Of a stretch of 29,711 bases of DNA, positions 1 to 10,977 are shown one piece after another. The translations under genes and the position numbers were made by a program. Position 1 is the stretch's first letter. The number at the start of each line of letters is the position of its first letter. This DNA comes from Dimorphilus gyrociliatus (taxonomy: Eukaryota > Annelida > Polychaeta > Dinophilidae): the NCBI GenBank assembly GCA_904063045.1, contig CAJFCJ010000077.1, positions 129,625 through 159,335 on the forward strand. The letters run 5' to 3'. Below the pieces are notes generated by a model, which worked only from the letters and a program-made list of their open reading frames with translations, did no database searches and was not told the DNA's origin.

Positions 1-81
1 TCACCTCAAACAATATAACCAACTTCAGTTGTTAAGTAAACCATAGTTTTCTATATCTTTTGAATGTTCGTTTCAAATTTT
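1..81. repeat. Left arm of a perfect 81-bp inverted repeat
   Basis: Bases 1-81 are the exact reverse complement of 1781-1861. Pairing stops at base 82 inside the element. On the outer side the arm reaches the window edge, so its true outer end and any target duplication cannot be seen. The arms enclose about 1.7 kb that includes the CD225-like gene. They could be the terminal inverted repeats of a DNA element, an inverted duplication or an assembly foldback. Confidence 0.9.
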
Positions 82-1356
82 GTTAAATATTATGAATTGT
101 TCTATATATTATCCTTAGAGCAAAGAACAAAAGAAACAGAAAAAATACATAAAAAAGATTTTCTTTGAAGCTGTTTAAAGAAGAAAGCTACGGCAAAAGT
201 TTCATTTCATTTTTATGTTATAAACACACCTTATTCTCACCGGAAGAAAAGGACTGAAAAAATGGCTAAATCAGATGACAAACTGATATGTTCAGTTTTC
301 TGTGGCATAATCCAAATGTGGATGTGTGGCAGTTCATGAATACATCTTCGAAATAACTAATAATAATATCTTTAGTAAAAGGATGCTACAGAGTTTGCCT
401 AAGTAAATTATATTTGGCCCAGAGTATTTGTGTTTACATAAGATGTAGGTTTTAAATCAGATGTGTATAACTTGTATATAGTAATTGTTTTAAGCTTAAA
501 ATATAATAAAAGTTGTACACTATTGTCTTTTCCAAAGATTAAATGATCACATCAAAAATGGATGAATTAAAAAAAAAGACACTAAGAATTTTTGAGGAGA
601 AAACCGTCCTGTTTATATCCGATGGCATAGACCATAGTTTGGCAGATATCAGTAGAAAATGGAGGATGCTATTAAAAACTAAATTATGAATTTGTTTCTA
701 CAACAGACTATAAACTATAACATAAAAAAGTATCATAATTAGTTAAGTATTTCTCACAAAAAAAATTAAGTGTACGAAATTTTCCTATCATATTTAATCT
801 GAGTACAGTTTAAGCTAGTTTCACAACTATTCTAATTTCTAGAATTAATGGGTACGGTTTAACTAGGAACGGTTTGAATAGTATATCCTTGATGAGTAAT
901 TGATTTTTGCATTTCCCTTTAAACAGGAAATTAGAGTACCAAATCCAATTTGAGGATAATTGAATGAAAAAACTGACCTTACTACTTATGGATATGGATG
1001 ATGCTATTGTTTAAAACAAAACAAAATACTTGTCACGTCTCAGTTGAAAAACACTAACATTAATAAGATATTAATCAAGATATTAATTACATTTACAGTT
1101 GTTGGTGTTCCAACCTAGTTTTTGTTCCCAAGTATTGTTCACAATAATTTTATTTTGTTTTACTCTTAAAGATATCTTAATTTACAGCAGCAGCAAATAT
1201 TATCTTACACTTCCTGTATCCTCACTCTTCATGTAATTGAGGAAATCCTTAGATAAGCCTCTTAAAAAGAGACTGGTTTATCATTACTTTATATTTATCT
1301 CTGAAAAAGTCTTAAGAGAATAAAACTAAGAACAAAATATATAAATTTATATACTA
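82..1356. other. AT-rich stretch with no recognised gene
   Basis: This lies between the left inverted-repeat arm and the CD225-like gene. I see only short broken reading frames and AT-rich simple sequence, with no transposase, RNA gene or recognisable domain. If the inverted repeat marks a mobile element, this is its interior. Confidence 0.5.
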
Positions 1357-1362
1357 TTTATT
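1357..1362 (-). terminator. Poly(A) signal of the CD225-like gene
   Basis: The minus strand reads AATAAA here, 15 nt beyond the TAA stop of the CD225-like frame. This is the canonical hexamer at a plausible short 3' UTR distance. Confidence 0.5.
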
Positions 1363-1377
1363 TCACAATTCTGTCGT

Positions 1378-1659
1378 TTACTCGTACAAGTTGATGTGTC
1401 TGTATCCAGACTTTACATTTAATACGATTTGTAGAATTAGAACAATAATTCCAATGCAACTTGAAAAGATAATGGCAATAATTCCAAGGATTTTTGCGGA
1501 AGATGCCATTTGTCTTGCCTTCCTGTAATTTCCAATTCCTTGTGCGTTTCTGCTACCTAGACTTTTCAGCAATGAGGGAAGCCCACAACACACACAAAAA
1601 AATATTGAAATTATACTCAAAATCTGAAAAGTTACACATGTTTTTCTTATTGTGGTCAA
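1378..1659 (-). CDS. CD225/dispanin (IFITM-like) small membrane protein
   Basis: A 93-residue frame has two hydrophobic segments, at about residues 10-33 and 55-82. Between them is a polar loop with the spacing of the CD225 family: a small-residue/Cys turn (FFCVCCG), then GNYRKARQMASSAK, then the second membrane helix. CD225 proteins (IFITM, dispanins, PRRT-like) are intramembrane/transmembrane proteins that affect membrane fusion and vesicle traffic. The Cys cluster could be palmitoylated, as in IFITMs. The domain is essentially complete although the protein is short. A good acceptor (aacttttcag) lies just inside the frame, so codons 1-11 may be intronic and a separate 5' exon may supply the true N-terminus. 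The gene sits inside the 81-bp inverted repeat. The family call rests on hydropathy and loop motif; the exact role is unknown. Confidence 0.72.
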   Translation of the reverse strand: MTTIRKTCVTFQILSIISIFFCVCCGLPSLLKSLGSRNAQGIGNYRKARQMASSAKILGIIAIIFSSCIGIIVLILQIVLNVKSGYRHINLYE

Positions 1660-1780
1660 AAAGAAACAAAGTAAACTGGTAGTATTATGTAAGAATGGAA
1701 AAATTGTTTATATAAACTTAAAATCTATATCCCCACATATACATTTTCCCATTCCTTTATAAAATACTAATTCATCTTGA

Positions 1781-1861
1781 AAAATTTGAAACGAACATTC
1801 AAAAGATATAGAAAACTATGGTTTACTTAACAACTGAAGTTGGTTATATTGTTTGAGGTGA
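1781..1861. repeat. Right arm of the perfect 81-bp inverted repeat
   Basis: This arm is identical to the reverse complement of bases 1-81. It ends at GAGGTGA, and the sequence that follows (aaaattcttt) cannot be compared with the left flank, which lies outside the window. The arm lies about 120 bp upstream of the CD225-like start codon, so on the minus strand it would fall in that gene's promoter or 5' region. Confidence 0.9.
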
Positions 1862-3055
1862 AAATTCTTTGGAAGTGAAATTTCATGGCAAGTTTTGCTT
1901 GCAAAAATGTTCTAGAGCCTTGTGCTTTGTTTAATAAATTTATAATTAATACTCTTAGGGTGTTTCTGGTTGCTCTTTCAACTGTCCATTTTGACGTAAC
2001 AGCACTAAGCCGATTGCTTGTATCACACATCTAGTATCATCTCTGCCCACAAAGCAGACAAGCTAGATATGCTTGTGTTTCCTTTTATCGCAAATGGATT
2101 GAGGACAACATGACTGATTAAATAACTTAAAATTTATCAATTCAATTTCATTGCTGTTGATGGTAACGAAAACATGAATAATATCAAATTACTATACATT
2201 TTCTGGAGCAGTCATTAAATAAGTTGCACTAAAATCCAATAATTTCAAATTCACGACTGTTTCCCTTTTAATTCTTAAAGATCCAGGCATAAATGTGTTA
2301 AAGTAACATTAATTATCATCACTAGCGCATAATTTGTAGAAGATGATCCATATGCTCCTCAATCAGCTTGCCTTCTTAAAGAAAATCTACATGGTGTTTT
2401 AGTAGGGTTGATGGAAAACGTCTACGCAGCATAAATTATTTGTTTGTCTGGCTGTGTAAAAGAACTTAAAACAAGAATTTTCCTCTGTACAATTCTAATG
2501 TACTCTAATTACTATGGACACTGTATTTTTGAAAGGGATAGGCAACCTACCAGAAGCTTTTTCTCCTCCATAATTAATTTGAAAAGTGTATTTAACAAAT
2601 TATCTAATAGCATATTTGTTAATAGTAAATAAAGCATTAGAGTATCTCTGTTATAAATGAAGTCAAAGATAATTTATTACCTATGCAGTTTACTCAATAC
2701 ATATTCTTTGGACGAAATACTGGTGTTTTGTTGATTACATTTATTCAGACTGTTTGTGGACGGACTTTAAAGGTTTTATTTGTTTGAGTACCTTGGCAAA
2801 TTGGTAAATGATTGGAAAGGATGATTACCGATGTGACGAACCAGAAATTTCTACAATTACAATAAAACAAAGTGCAAGATATTATGTTTCTTTGATAATG
2901 ATATGGTCTTTCTCTCTTTCCCTCCTTCTTACTTTTTTTGGTTCGTCTACAAGGTGAACAGTGACCAACTTTCAGGTTTACCCGGGAAATTATATATTCA
3001 TTAAGTATAAAAAAAAACAACAGCTGGTCAGCAAAAATTCTGTTATTTCAAAAGT
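1862..3055. other. Intergenic, no recognised gene
   Basis: Only short frames occur. A minus frame at 2745-3020 encodes a basic, low-complexity peptide with no family signature. No RNA gene or repeat family recurring elsewhere in the window was recognised here. Confidence 0.5.
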
Positions 3056-3307
3056 TCAGACTTCAATCGGCCATCTGTTGAAGTTATTGTATCGGCAGAT
3101 AAACATGGTAATACCTAAGTTTCCTAGCATCTCTGCAGTCTTCAAATACCCCGATCTGTGTTTCTTGGTTCTGGCACTGCATACCAAAATACCAGTCTTC
3201 GAATTTTTGGTTTTCAGAGTAAAGAAAAACCTTTCATTCATCAACAATTCTTTGCCAAGATTATTTCCGCCTCTTACTGTATGAAAGTTATCATTCATTT
3301 CTATCAC
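3056..3307 (-). pseudogene. Degenerate FLYWCH zinc-finger remnant
   Basis: The 83-codon frame reads FHTVRGGNNLGKELLMNE then FFFTLKTK, the first half of a FLYWCH domain. After LVCSARTKKHRSGYLKT it drifts into a degenerate end (RYNNFN) where the H-x-H pair is expected. FLYWCH fingers bind DNA or protein and are often found with MULE-type transposases in invertebrates. The same segment (N-D, GG, LGK, FTLK-K) recurs in the plus-strand gene at 14472-15070, so the two are related copies. The domain's Trp is missing, the second Cys is not evident and no neighbouring exon could be joined. I therefore treat it as a relic, though it could be a small divergent gene. Confidence 0.45.
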
Positions 3308-3615
3308 ATGATTTTCTTCTGATAATCTAAACTTTAAGTTGTAAAAACTGCTGACTCATATACAAATGGGTGTATTTTGACTTTTCGGAATGTATGTAAA
3401 TGACGAAATAATAAGATTAACTTTCAAATTGGAATAATTCACCAATTGAAACAGTTTATTTGTTTAATGCTTTGAAAGTATGTAAAAAATGGTACTATTA
3501 TAATTTTCAAATGCATAAACTTAGCTAAACAGAAGTAGTAGGGTCATTTTTAAAATTTTCTGAAAAGTTATAAAAGGTTAAAGTATCTACAAGCTCTACC
3601 AAACTTTTCCAAATG
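3308..3615. other. AT-rich spacer, nothing recognised
   Basis: This separates the FLYWCH remnant from the 3' end of the TRPA-like gene. No open frame, RNA motif or repeat was seen. Confidence 0.5.
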
Positions 3616-3621
3616 TTTATT
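3616..3621 (-). terminator. Poly(A) signal of the TRPA-like gene
   Basis: The minus strand reads AATAAA here, 16 nt downstream of the TRPA-like stop codon. The position and the exact hexamer support a very short 3' UTR. Confidence 0.55.
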
Positions 3622-3637
3622 CTATTTAATCCACGAT

Positions 3638-6600
3638 TTAACACACATTAAGCCGACATTTAATGTCTTCAATTTCTCTTTTAAGTTTTTGATTCTCAGA
3701 GTAGATATTTTGCAGCATTTCCATAGTAGTATTGTTTGTAAAAATATGACTTTCTGCTAGTGTTTTTTGAGAATCTGTGGATAAACCTTGAAAAGGTTGG
3801 AAATTATCATTGTTACATTCAACTGCCCAACAAGTAAAAATATAAATTCTTGGTATATTAATCTTTTCATAAACTTTAGTATCTTCAACATAAACAATTG
3901 TTTCAGATTGGTTAATTGGAGGCAATTTACAATTTCTTCTATTGGCATTGCTCTTTGATTTTTTATTGTATTTTCTACACAATATGGCTGACCAGATTCT
4001 AGACGAAATATTATTAATAAAGGATAAACATTTTAGAGTGATGTGTTTCCTGTCAGTGATATTCAATTCTAATGATAATTCAATTCTTAATTGTTGTACT
4101 TCTAATTGAGCTTTTTCTCTTAATTTATTAACATCATCCACAGCCAAAGCAGTTAATAAATTCATAACAATAATTGGCATAAGAAGCAAAAATATTATAA
4201 AAATGCAATATGTTGCAACTGGATAAGTGATGTGGTTTTTTTCTGATTCACTTCGATATGGATAAAATATATCTGTAAAATCAATTTCTCCCAACATCAT
4301 TACAAATGTTTTTAATAAGGATTCTCCAAATGAACCAAAATCATTCTGTTAAAAGAAAACTTAAATAAATATTGAAATAGATTTTATAAAAAAGAATATT
4401 GAAACTTAATGTACATATTGTTTAAGTAAACCATAAAAACTTAAACCAAATGCAGTAATAAATAAAAGAAATACAACACAGAATTGAGAAAATGTCTTTA
4501 AAATTGTTGTAACCATAGATACGTAAATACCAAATATAGGGAAACGTCTTATCTCAAGAATAAGATTTATCCAAAGACTAAACAGTGAAATTGATCCAAG
4601 TTCCCATTGCCAATTTTTTATCTGAAAAGCAAATGTCAAAATATGACTATTTTAAATGAAATTATTTTGGAAACTTACTGTACTATTATAACATTTTTTT
4701 TCAAAATCAAATAAGATAATTAAAGGAATAATATATGTAAACCAGTCTAGAATATTTTTAAATTCCATATATTGCCATTTAAGAATGAACATCTGAGAAA
4801 TCTTGCAATAGAAAAAAACATATCAAACTTATTTTGTTACAGTAAACAGTACAGACTAATTCAACTCAAGCATAGGCCTCAATCTTTCAAATTTATACAG
4901 ACAAGTAATAGTAAATACTTACTTCTATTGCAATTCCAATTACTATGAAAAAAACTAGAACAATGAAACAAGTTAGAAATTTACTTGTTTTATGACAAGT
5001 TGATAAGGAAATATTGTCAACACTATTATCCTTTTCAGCTCTTAAACAATCAAAGAAATATTTCAGTTGAACATTAGACATCATTTAAATTATGTTTATA
5101 CTCTGATGATGGTGTCGTTAAACTTAGAAATAAACTTGTAAATAATCCAACATATGCACTATAGAAAACTAACGACACTAGGAAATAATAAAATGATAAT
5201 TTCCAATTGTAATTTAGAAATTTCTTGGTAACAATGTGCTTTAAAAGATCTCCTCTTTCATATTCAACCTATATAGATATTGCATATATTTTAAATGTTG
5301 AAAAGATGTCAAGATTGCTTTTGCAGATTTTTTGCCTATTTCACCATCTAATAGCACAGCTGACAATCACCCTTAATAAACTGTAGGTGAACTAGTACGG
5401 AAAATCTTCAAGCAAATATACATAAAATATTTTAAAAGTGTACCATTAATTGTAAAGGATTTTCCAATCTTCTTGATGCAATTCTAAACATTTGCTTATC
5501 ATAGAATGAATCAGCTACAAATTCGAAATTATAAAATTTATGATAATGATTATCATCGGGTATATAACATTCTAAATAGTGATAATCATCAAAACTGTCA
5601 TTGAAATTTCCATGAAAATCAGCAGGTAAACCCTGCCTAAAATGATGATTTTTACATTTGCAATTATCAAAATATAATGGTCTTCTGTAGTTAGTTTGTT
5701 CATAATCATTGTCATCAGATTCATCATCAGCATTGCTATCATGCCTCTTAAAAGAAATAAAACTTTCTTTTGTTAATAACTTGTAAATAAATTCAAATAT
5801 CATGTTTATTCCGCTTAAACCCTCCTCCTCCTCTTTAAACTCTTTGTATATGATTTTTTCCCTTAATTCAGTTTCCTTCTTTTTAGGCTCAATAACACAT
5901 TTATCTAAAGCAATCAAAGCCATATCTAAAATGATTTAAAAAAAAAATGCGAATTTTTATTTTGTAAGACCAAAATCAAAAATTAAAATTCTTCTATTTT
6001 TCTTTCAACCTGGCATTTTTTTAATCATCTTCTTAAACGGGCTATCAACATATGTTTTTCTTATAAAATGAAAAGTTACTTTAACTGTTAATGAGCAATG
6101 TCTTAAAAAATTTGACCATTTATCAGATTCTAGTAAAACTTTGACTTGTTCCCTTGTTAATAAAGAAAAAAGATCATCAATTAGTATCTTTTGATGAATA
6201 TACAGATTTTATTACTTCATTCCTTGATCAATTAAATAATCAAGTACATTTCTTTTATCAGTTTTGGAAATTACTCCATAGGGATGAATATCATACTTCA
6301 ATAGAGTTTTCAACAGTGTTAAATATCCTCTGGTAATTGTTTCAAGAACAGCTCTGGTACCCCATCCAACCTGTAAAAATTATCAGATGCTATTACAGTT
6401 TGTTTAATATAACATTTACCAAATAATATTATCCATCATAACTTAAAAAATACCTTATACCTACACTTTTAATTGTATTAATCAATTCTTTTTCTTCATC
6501 TAAAATTCACATTTATAATAGTATTTAAACTGTAATCTCCAAAGTCCTACAAAAAAAGAGATTTACCTGGCATATTACTCTTCTCTTCATAAAATATAGT

Positions 6601-9600
6601 ACTAAGAATATAGTCTAGTATTTCATTGTGGCCTTTTTTAATTGCAATATCAATTCCAAAAGTATTATTTCCATTTGAATTAACCAAAAGTGATGTTTTA
6701 AAATTGAGTTTTTTTTTCTCAATTAGTGCTTTACACACCCTAAAGAATTCTTAATATAAATATATAAAGTATATATATATATATATATATATATGTTGTC
6801 GACATAGAGAAATACGGGACCGGTCGAAAACGGCCATAAATGAAATATTTGAAAGTTAAATTTCAGCCTGGGAAATGGTTAGGAGGAATAAGATAACTGT
6901 TGATATGTTCTTAGGAGGGTCCCATCTAAGGGTTAGGGGTATTCAAAAAGGTTAGGCAAAAACAAGGCCTGGGTTAGGGTTAGGGTAAAACCATAGATTT
7001 ATGGCCGTTTTCTACCACATCCGAGAAATACTACCTTAGCTCTAAGGTAGTTTTATACTGGACAACAATTGCTGTTATATTATTACTATTAATAATTTTA
7101 AGTGGATACGACAGAAAACGTCTGCAAATTCACTATTTAATCCTAACCCTATCCTAGCCCTGGTCTCTGCCTAACCTTTTTAATTAGCCCTAGCCGCTAG
7201 ATGGGACACCCTTAACTACAAATCAGTAGCTAATTCACTCCTAACCATTTTTCAATCCGAAATGTTGCTTTCAAAAATCTCACTTGCGGGTGTTTTCTGT
7301 CGGCCCCATTTTAAGTTGGTGAACGGAAATGAATAACGTAGAGTCGAAAAAGAGAATATCTTAACTATAGTTTTAGAGGATAAACGTATCATAATATTAT
7401 TAGTAACGAAATGTAAACTTGGCAGTGCGCCAAGTCTAATTGTGACCGTCAACTACATAAATATATATGTATATATTACAGATATAAATATTAGAATACA
7501 AGTTAATTGAGCCCACTTTCTTTTCTTTTTACTTACTCAACATTATTGTTTTCAATGGCTATAAACATTGGAGTCATACCATTTTGATTTTTCAATTGAA
7601 TTTGCACGTTATATTGCAGTAAAAGCTGACAGAGATATAAATCAGATAATATTAAATTAAATGGTGTGTTGTTCTTTTGATATCTTACTTTCATAAAAAT
7701 CGGATTTTTTTTTTTAGCAGCTTGATGAGCTGGATTTTCTTTCATGCAAAAATCATCTACATGATCAATAACTTCTTCAAAATTTTCCATTTTCTCATAG
7801 GTTTCTCTTGATAGTATAAGCTGATGAAAATCGAAAATCATTTTCTATCGTATATGTATATATACAGTATAAGCATTCTAAAGAATCTTTCAACCTTGAC
7901 TGTTTCAGTTAAGTCTTTTTCTATTGCTTGAGAAAGAATTGAAGAGTCTGGAAATCTTGTAAAATGATCTCTATAAAACGGAAATAGCATTTGAAAAATT
8001 TCCTCTTGGCACTCAGTAACACAGAGAACAATTGGAGATATATATGATACTGTTGTAAGTTGTGAATTATAGAATTTTCTATCTCTTTTGAATGTTGATT
8101 TCATAATTTTATCAAAGAGTTCATATCTAATTCAAAATCAAAAAAATTATTAATTCTTTCCACAATTAAAAAATGTTTACTCCACTCGTTTGTCATAAAA
8201 TAGTTAATTATTTTCGGATTATGAGAAGAAATTGCATTATGAAGAAAACTATCACAACTGGGATTATCTTTAGAGTCACAAAGGATCTTAGTAAATCCTG
8301 TTAAAATGTTATTAGATCTCAAAATACATTGTAAAACAAAATACAAATTTAATATCTTACTATGCGGAAATGCTCTTTTTACAAAATGTAAATACATTTT
8401 TATTGGATATGTATTGTGTAATTTGCCCAAATTTGTCACTATAGGATCATTATCATCAAATGGATTATCTAAAAGAAAACAAAAAAATATACTGTTAATT
8501 TCATATGAATATGATTTCTTCTGTATTTGTGTTTTTACAGTGTAGTAAAAGCGGTAACCATTCACAACTATCCAAATTGAATTGATAAATTTTTAAGTTT
8601 TTTAAATTCCTCATTTTAAATAACTGAAAAATAAAATTTAAAAAGTTTATAAACAACTTTAAAGAATAAAAAAAAAAATACATCAATATCGGTGTTACTT
8701 GCTATCATATCTAATAAATATATCATATCTGCTATTCTTCTATTAGATAAATATTCAAATGTTTTATGGAAAGGTGTTGATTTTTCATGATCTGTTATTA
8801 TACTCTTAATATATTCAACACTTTGATTTTTTATCAAAGAAAATAGATATTCTGATACATCAACTTGAAGGTAGCTTAATGAAATAAATAATGCTGTTCT
8901 TCCTTCGTCTCTTATTTCCTTTTAATAAGAAATATTATTCAAATCTTAACAACAACAGCCATAGTAACAACTTACAGAAAACCATTTTAAAAATCCGTCT
9001 TTACCTTTATAGTTTTCCATCAATTGAACTACACTTTCTATTATATTTTTGCTGCATGTTGTTAATACCGCTTTTATTAAGATTTTATCTCTATCTCCTT
9101 TTTCCCATTCTAATTTAAGTCTATTAGTTAAAAAATATCCAAGATATCCATACTTGTCAAGATTTGCAATAACTGTATCTGACAAGTAAAAAATAAAATA
9201 GATATTTTTTCAATATGATAATAAAGGTTTAATAAAACTATTAATACTACTTCCGGGATCTTGACAACTTGCAGAATAACTATCAATTAAGTGTACAAAA
9301 GGTAATTTGCCATTTGTATCCCTTTCATAAAAATCTATAAGAAACGAATAAATGAGAAATAGAATTTGAAAAACAGAGAAATAGAGATAGAGGGAGAAAG
9401 AGAAAAGGAGAGAAAGAATAGACTAACCAGCTCCATTTAATTTCAAAATTTTTAATAGTTTTATAGATTGTTTCTTTGCCGCATAATGTATAATGCCTAA
9501 TCCAAATTTATCCTTTTTTTCAAATAGTTCCTTAAGATTTTCTTCCTCAAAATTATCTAAATAACATTTTAAAGACTTTTCTTCTTCTCTTGTAAATTTC

Positions 9601-9759
9601 CAGTGTTTTACTAACTGTTAAAAAAATCAGAAGGACAACTTACTATTACATAATTTCTTTAAAAAAATTAGCAACCTGGAATACTTCTTTTTCTTGGTCA
9701 TTAAATATATTTTTAAAATTTTCCATTCTTCTTCTTCTGCTCAATTTGTTATCTTCCAT
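3638..9759 (-). CDS. TRPA-like ankyrin-repeat cation channel, 20 exons
   Basis: Predicted plasma-membrane, non-selective cation channel, probably tetrameric and sensory; about 1,320 aa. Exons, 5' to 3' of the gene: 9759-9676, 9614-9428, 9334-9251, 9178-8976, 8918-8682, 8623-8539, 8468-8361, 8297-~8186, ~8126-7895, 7844-7537, 6739-6567, 6499-6465, 6370-6216, 6152-6010, 5925-5444, 5268-5102, 5040-4923, 4792-4679, 4621-4415, 4345-3638. Phases agree at every junction; only the 8297/7895 pair has ambiguous sites. The N-terminal half is ankyrin repeats (e.g. [34 protein letters not shown]). Then come the TRPA linker ([19 protein letters not shown]), the pre-S1 block [18 protein letters not shown]1-S4, S5 ending [13 protein letters not shown], the pore turn [13 protein letters not shown]6 with [12 protein letters not shown], and a C-terminal coiled coil near [15 protein letters not shown]. 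The start Met opens an acidic/basic leader with no signal peptide, as usual for TRPA. Ankyrins are degenerate. Paralogue status (TRPA1, painless, pyrexia) is undecided. Confidence 0.93.
6771..6794. repeat. (AT)12 microsatellite
   Basis: An uninterrupted run of alternating A and T lies in the large intron of the TRPA-like gene, just beside the first MITE. Confidence 0.95.
6816..7022 (+). mobile_element. MITE copy A (207 bp, 9-bp TSD gagaaatac)
   Basis: The ends are imperfect inverted repeats: GTCGAAAACGGCCATAAAT at the left against the complement of ATTTATGGCCGTTTTCTAC at the right. The element is flanked by perfect 9-bp direct repeats gagaaatac at 6807-6815 and 7023-7031. The interior has telomere-like gggttagggttaggg runs on the plus strand. 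It encodes nothing and is a non-autonomous DNA transposon; the 9-bp duplication fits Mutator-like (MULE) mobilisation. It belongs to the subfamily marked by TGATATGT.CTTAGGAGGGTC. Confidence 0.9.
7104..7307 (-). mobile_element. MITE copy B (204 bp, 9-bp TSD attttaagt)
   Basis: This is the same family as copy A in inverse orientation, 81 bp away. It starts GGATACGACAGAAAACG and ends TTTTCTGTCGGCCCC. The flanks are perfect 9-bp repeats attttaagt (7095-7103 and 7308-7316). The interior C-strand has cctaaccctatcctagccc. Read on the minus strand it carries TGATTTGTAGTTAAGG, which marks the second subfamily together with copies C and F. It sits in the same TRPA intron as copy A. Confidence 0.92.
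9371..9420. repeat. Purine-rich (GA/GAGA) tract
   Basis: An almost pure A/G run in the second intron of the TRPA-like gene. It is low-complexity sequence; read on the gene's strand it is a long polypyrimidine stretch between exons 9428 and 9334. Confidence 0.7.
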
Positions 9760-10781
9760 GCAATAGTTGAAGAGTGTATGCCAAATATCATATAAATTCC
9801 ATTTCTAAAACCTCAAATTTCATTGGAAACTGATAATTTATTGCCTAAAAGGTCATAAAATAGTTTTTATTTGAATTGAGCAATTCAAAAAGAAGAAAAA
9901 TAGTTGAGGTTTTCTCTGATAAATAAAAATTTATCTTAAAGTATTTCTAATATATTTTGCACTCTTTACTTCTTATTTCAATCAGAGAATACTACACCAA
10001 GAGTGTCCCGTAATTTTCCACTTTTGAATATTCAAAAGGTTTAAATAAATTAAAATAATGCAGTTTATTGACAGTATTTCTTGGTTTTTTTCTTTACATA
10101 TAACAACAGTATATGACATATTTCGATAATCTTAGGACTAATTGCCGATAGTGCTGAATAGATAATAATATTTGACAACCTTGCAAAAGTTATGACAGAA
10201 AAATTGACTTCGTTGTGAAAAAATTCTTGGCCAAGCCATAAAATATTCACAATAGTACATTATACGTCAACTACGCGGAATGTTATTGTTCGCGTTCTAT
10301 GCTTTCGAAAAATCAAAAACAAGTTGAAAATCTTTTATAGACTGTCACAGATTTTGGATAGAGTCTTTGAACGAGAAAAATAGATAGGGATTAGTTTAGA
10401 GCAGACTGTGGCGAGATTTTCTCCCAGTTCATCTAAAGTGGTAATCTGTCTGTTGGACTGATTATCTTAAAGATATAGTTGCAGTACCTACAAAGCTATT
10501 TTTTTTGGTTCTACAACAATGGGATAATTGTTTTCTTATTCATATTTTTTTTATTTTTAAATGCAAAAATAATCCAACATATCTCATATTTTCAAGAAGA
10601 CACTCATCAGAAATGTTAAAACTAACATTATTTTTTCAAACATACATACCAATATCACCTTGTTTTTCCTTTTTAAACACAATAACAACAATATTAATCG
10701 TTTTTTTTCTCACAAAAACTGTTTAAGGAAAAATTTTCACTTACGAGAATAATAAAGGTATCATCATCAGGTATGTTAAAT
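9760..10781. other. Upstream region of the TRPA-like gene, no recognised gene
   Basis: This should include the TRPA-like promoter and 5' UTR. It holds only short frames, none with a family signature. Bases 10260-10480 are somewhat GC-richer than their surroundings and could be an old repeat, but no transposase motif could be confirmed. Confidence 0.45.
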
Positions 10782-10977
10782 GGACACGACAGAAAACGTC
10801 CCCAGATGCATGGTTTAACCCTAGCCCATGTCTCTCCTTAACCTTTTTGATTATCCTGACCCCTAGATGGAACCCTCCTTAACTACAAATCAATGGCTAC
10901 TTTACTCGTCCTAACCATTTTTCAATCCGAAATGTTGCTTTTAAAAATCTCACTTGGGGACTTTTTCTGTCGGCCCC
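10782..10977 (-). mobile_element. MITE copy C (196 bp)
   Basis: It starts GGACACGACAGAAAACGTCC and ends TTTTTCTGTCGGCCCC. The flanking 9-mers, atgttaaat (10773-10781) and atattaaag (10978-10986), match at 7 of 9 positions, so the target duplication has probably aged. It shares the TGATTTGTAGTTAAGG block (minus strand) with copies B and F. The telomere-like run is reduced to a single aaccctagccc. Confidence 0.85.

Noticed and set aside
1494-1682. Plus-strand 62-codon frame
   Set aside because: It is antisense to the CD225-like gene, which has a real domain pattern; this frame is its shadow.
2745-3020. Minus frame of 91 codons, basic and Ser/Lys-rich
   Set aside because: Low-complexity composition, no domain, no splice context.
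8469-8538. Apparent frameshift in the TRPA ankyrin region
   Set aside because: Placing the donor at gtaaaa (8538) instead of gtatat restores phase, so no disabling mutation is needed.
8101-8565. 154-codon minus frame treated as one exon
   Set aside because: It spans two real exons plus introns (8298-8360 and 8469-8538); donors gtaaga and gtaaaa and the reading phases show that it is spliced.
10065-10480. Possible Tc1/mariner-like fragment
   Set aside because: Some residues resemble a transposase helix-turn-helix, but no DD-D/E motif or TIR could be confirmed and the frames are broken.
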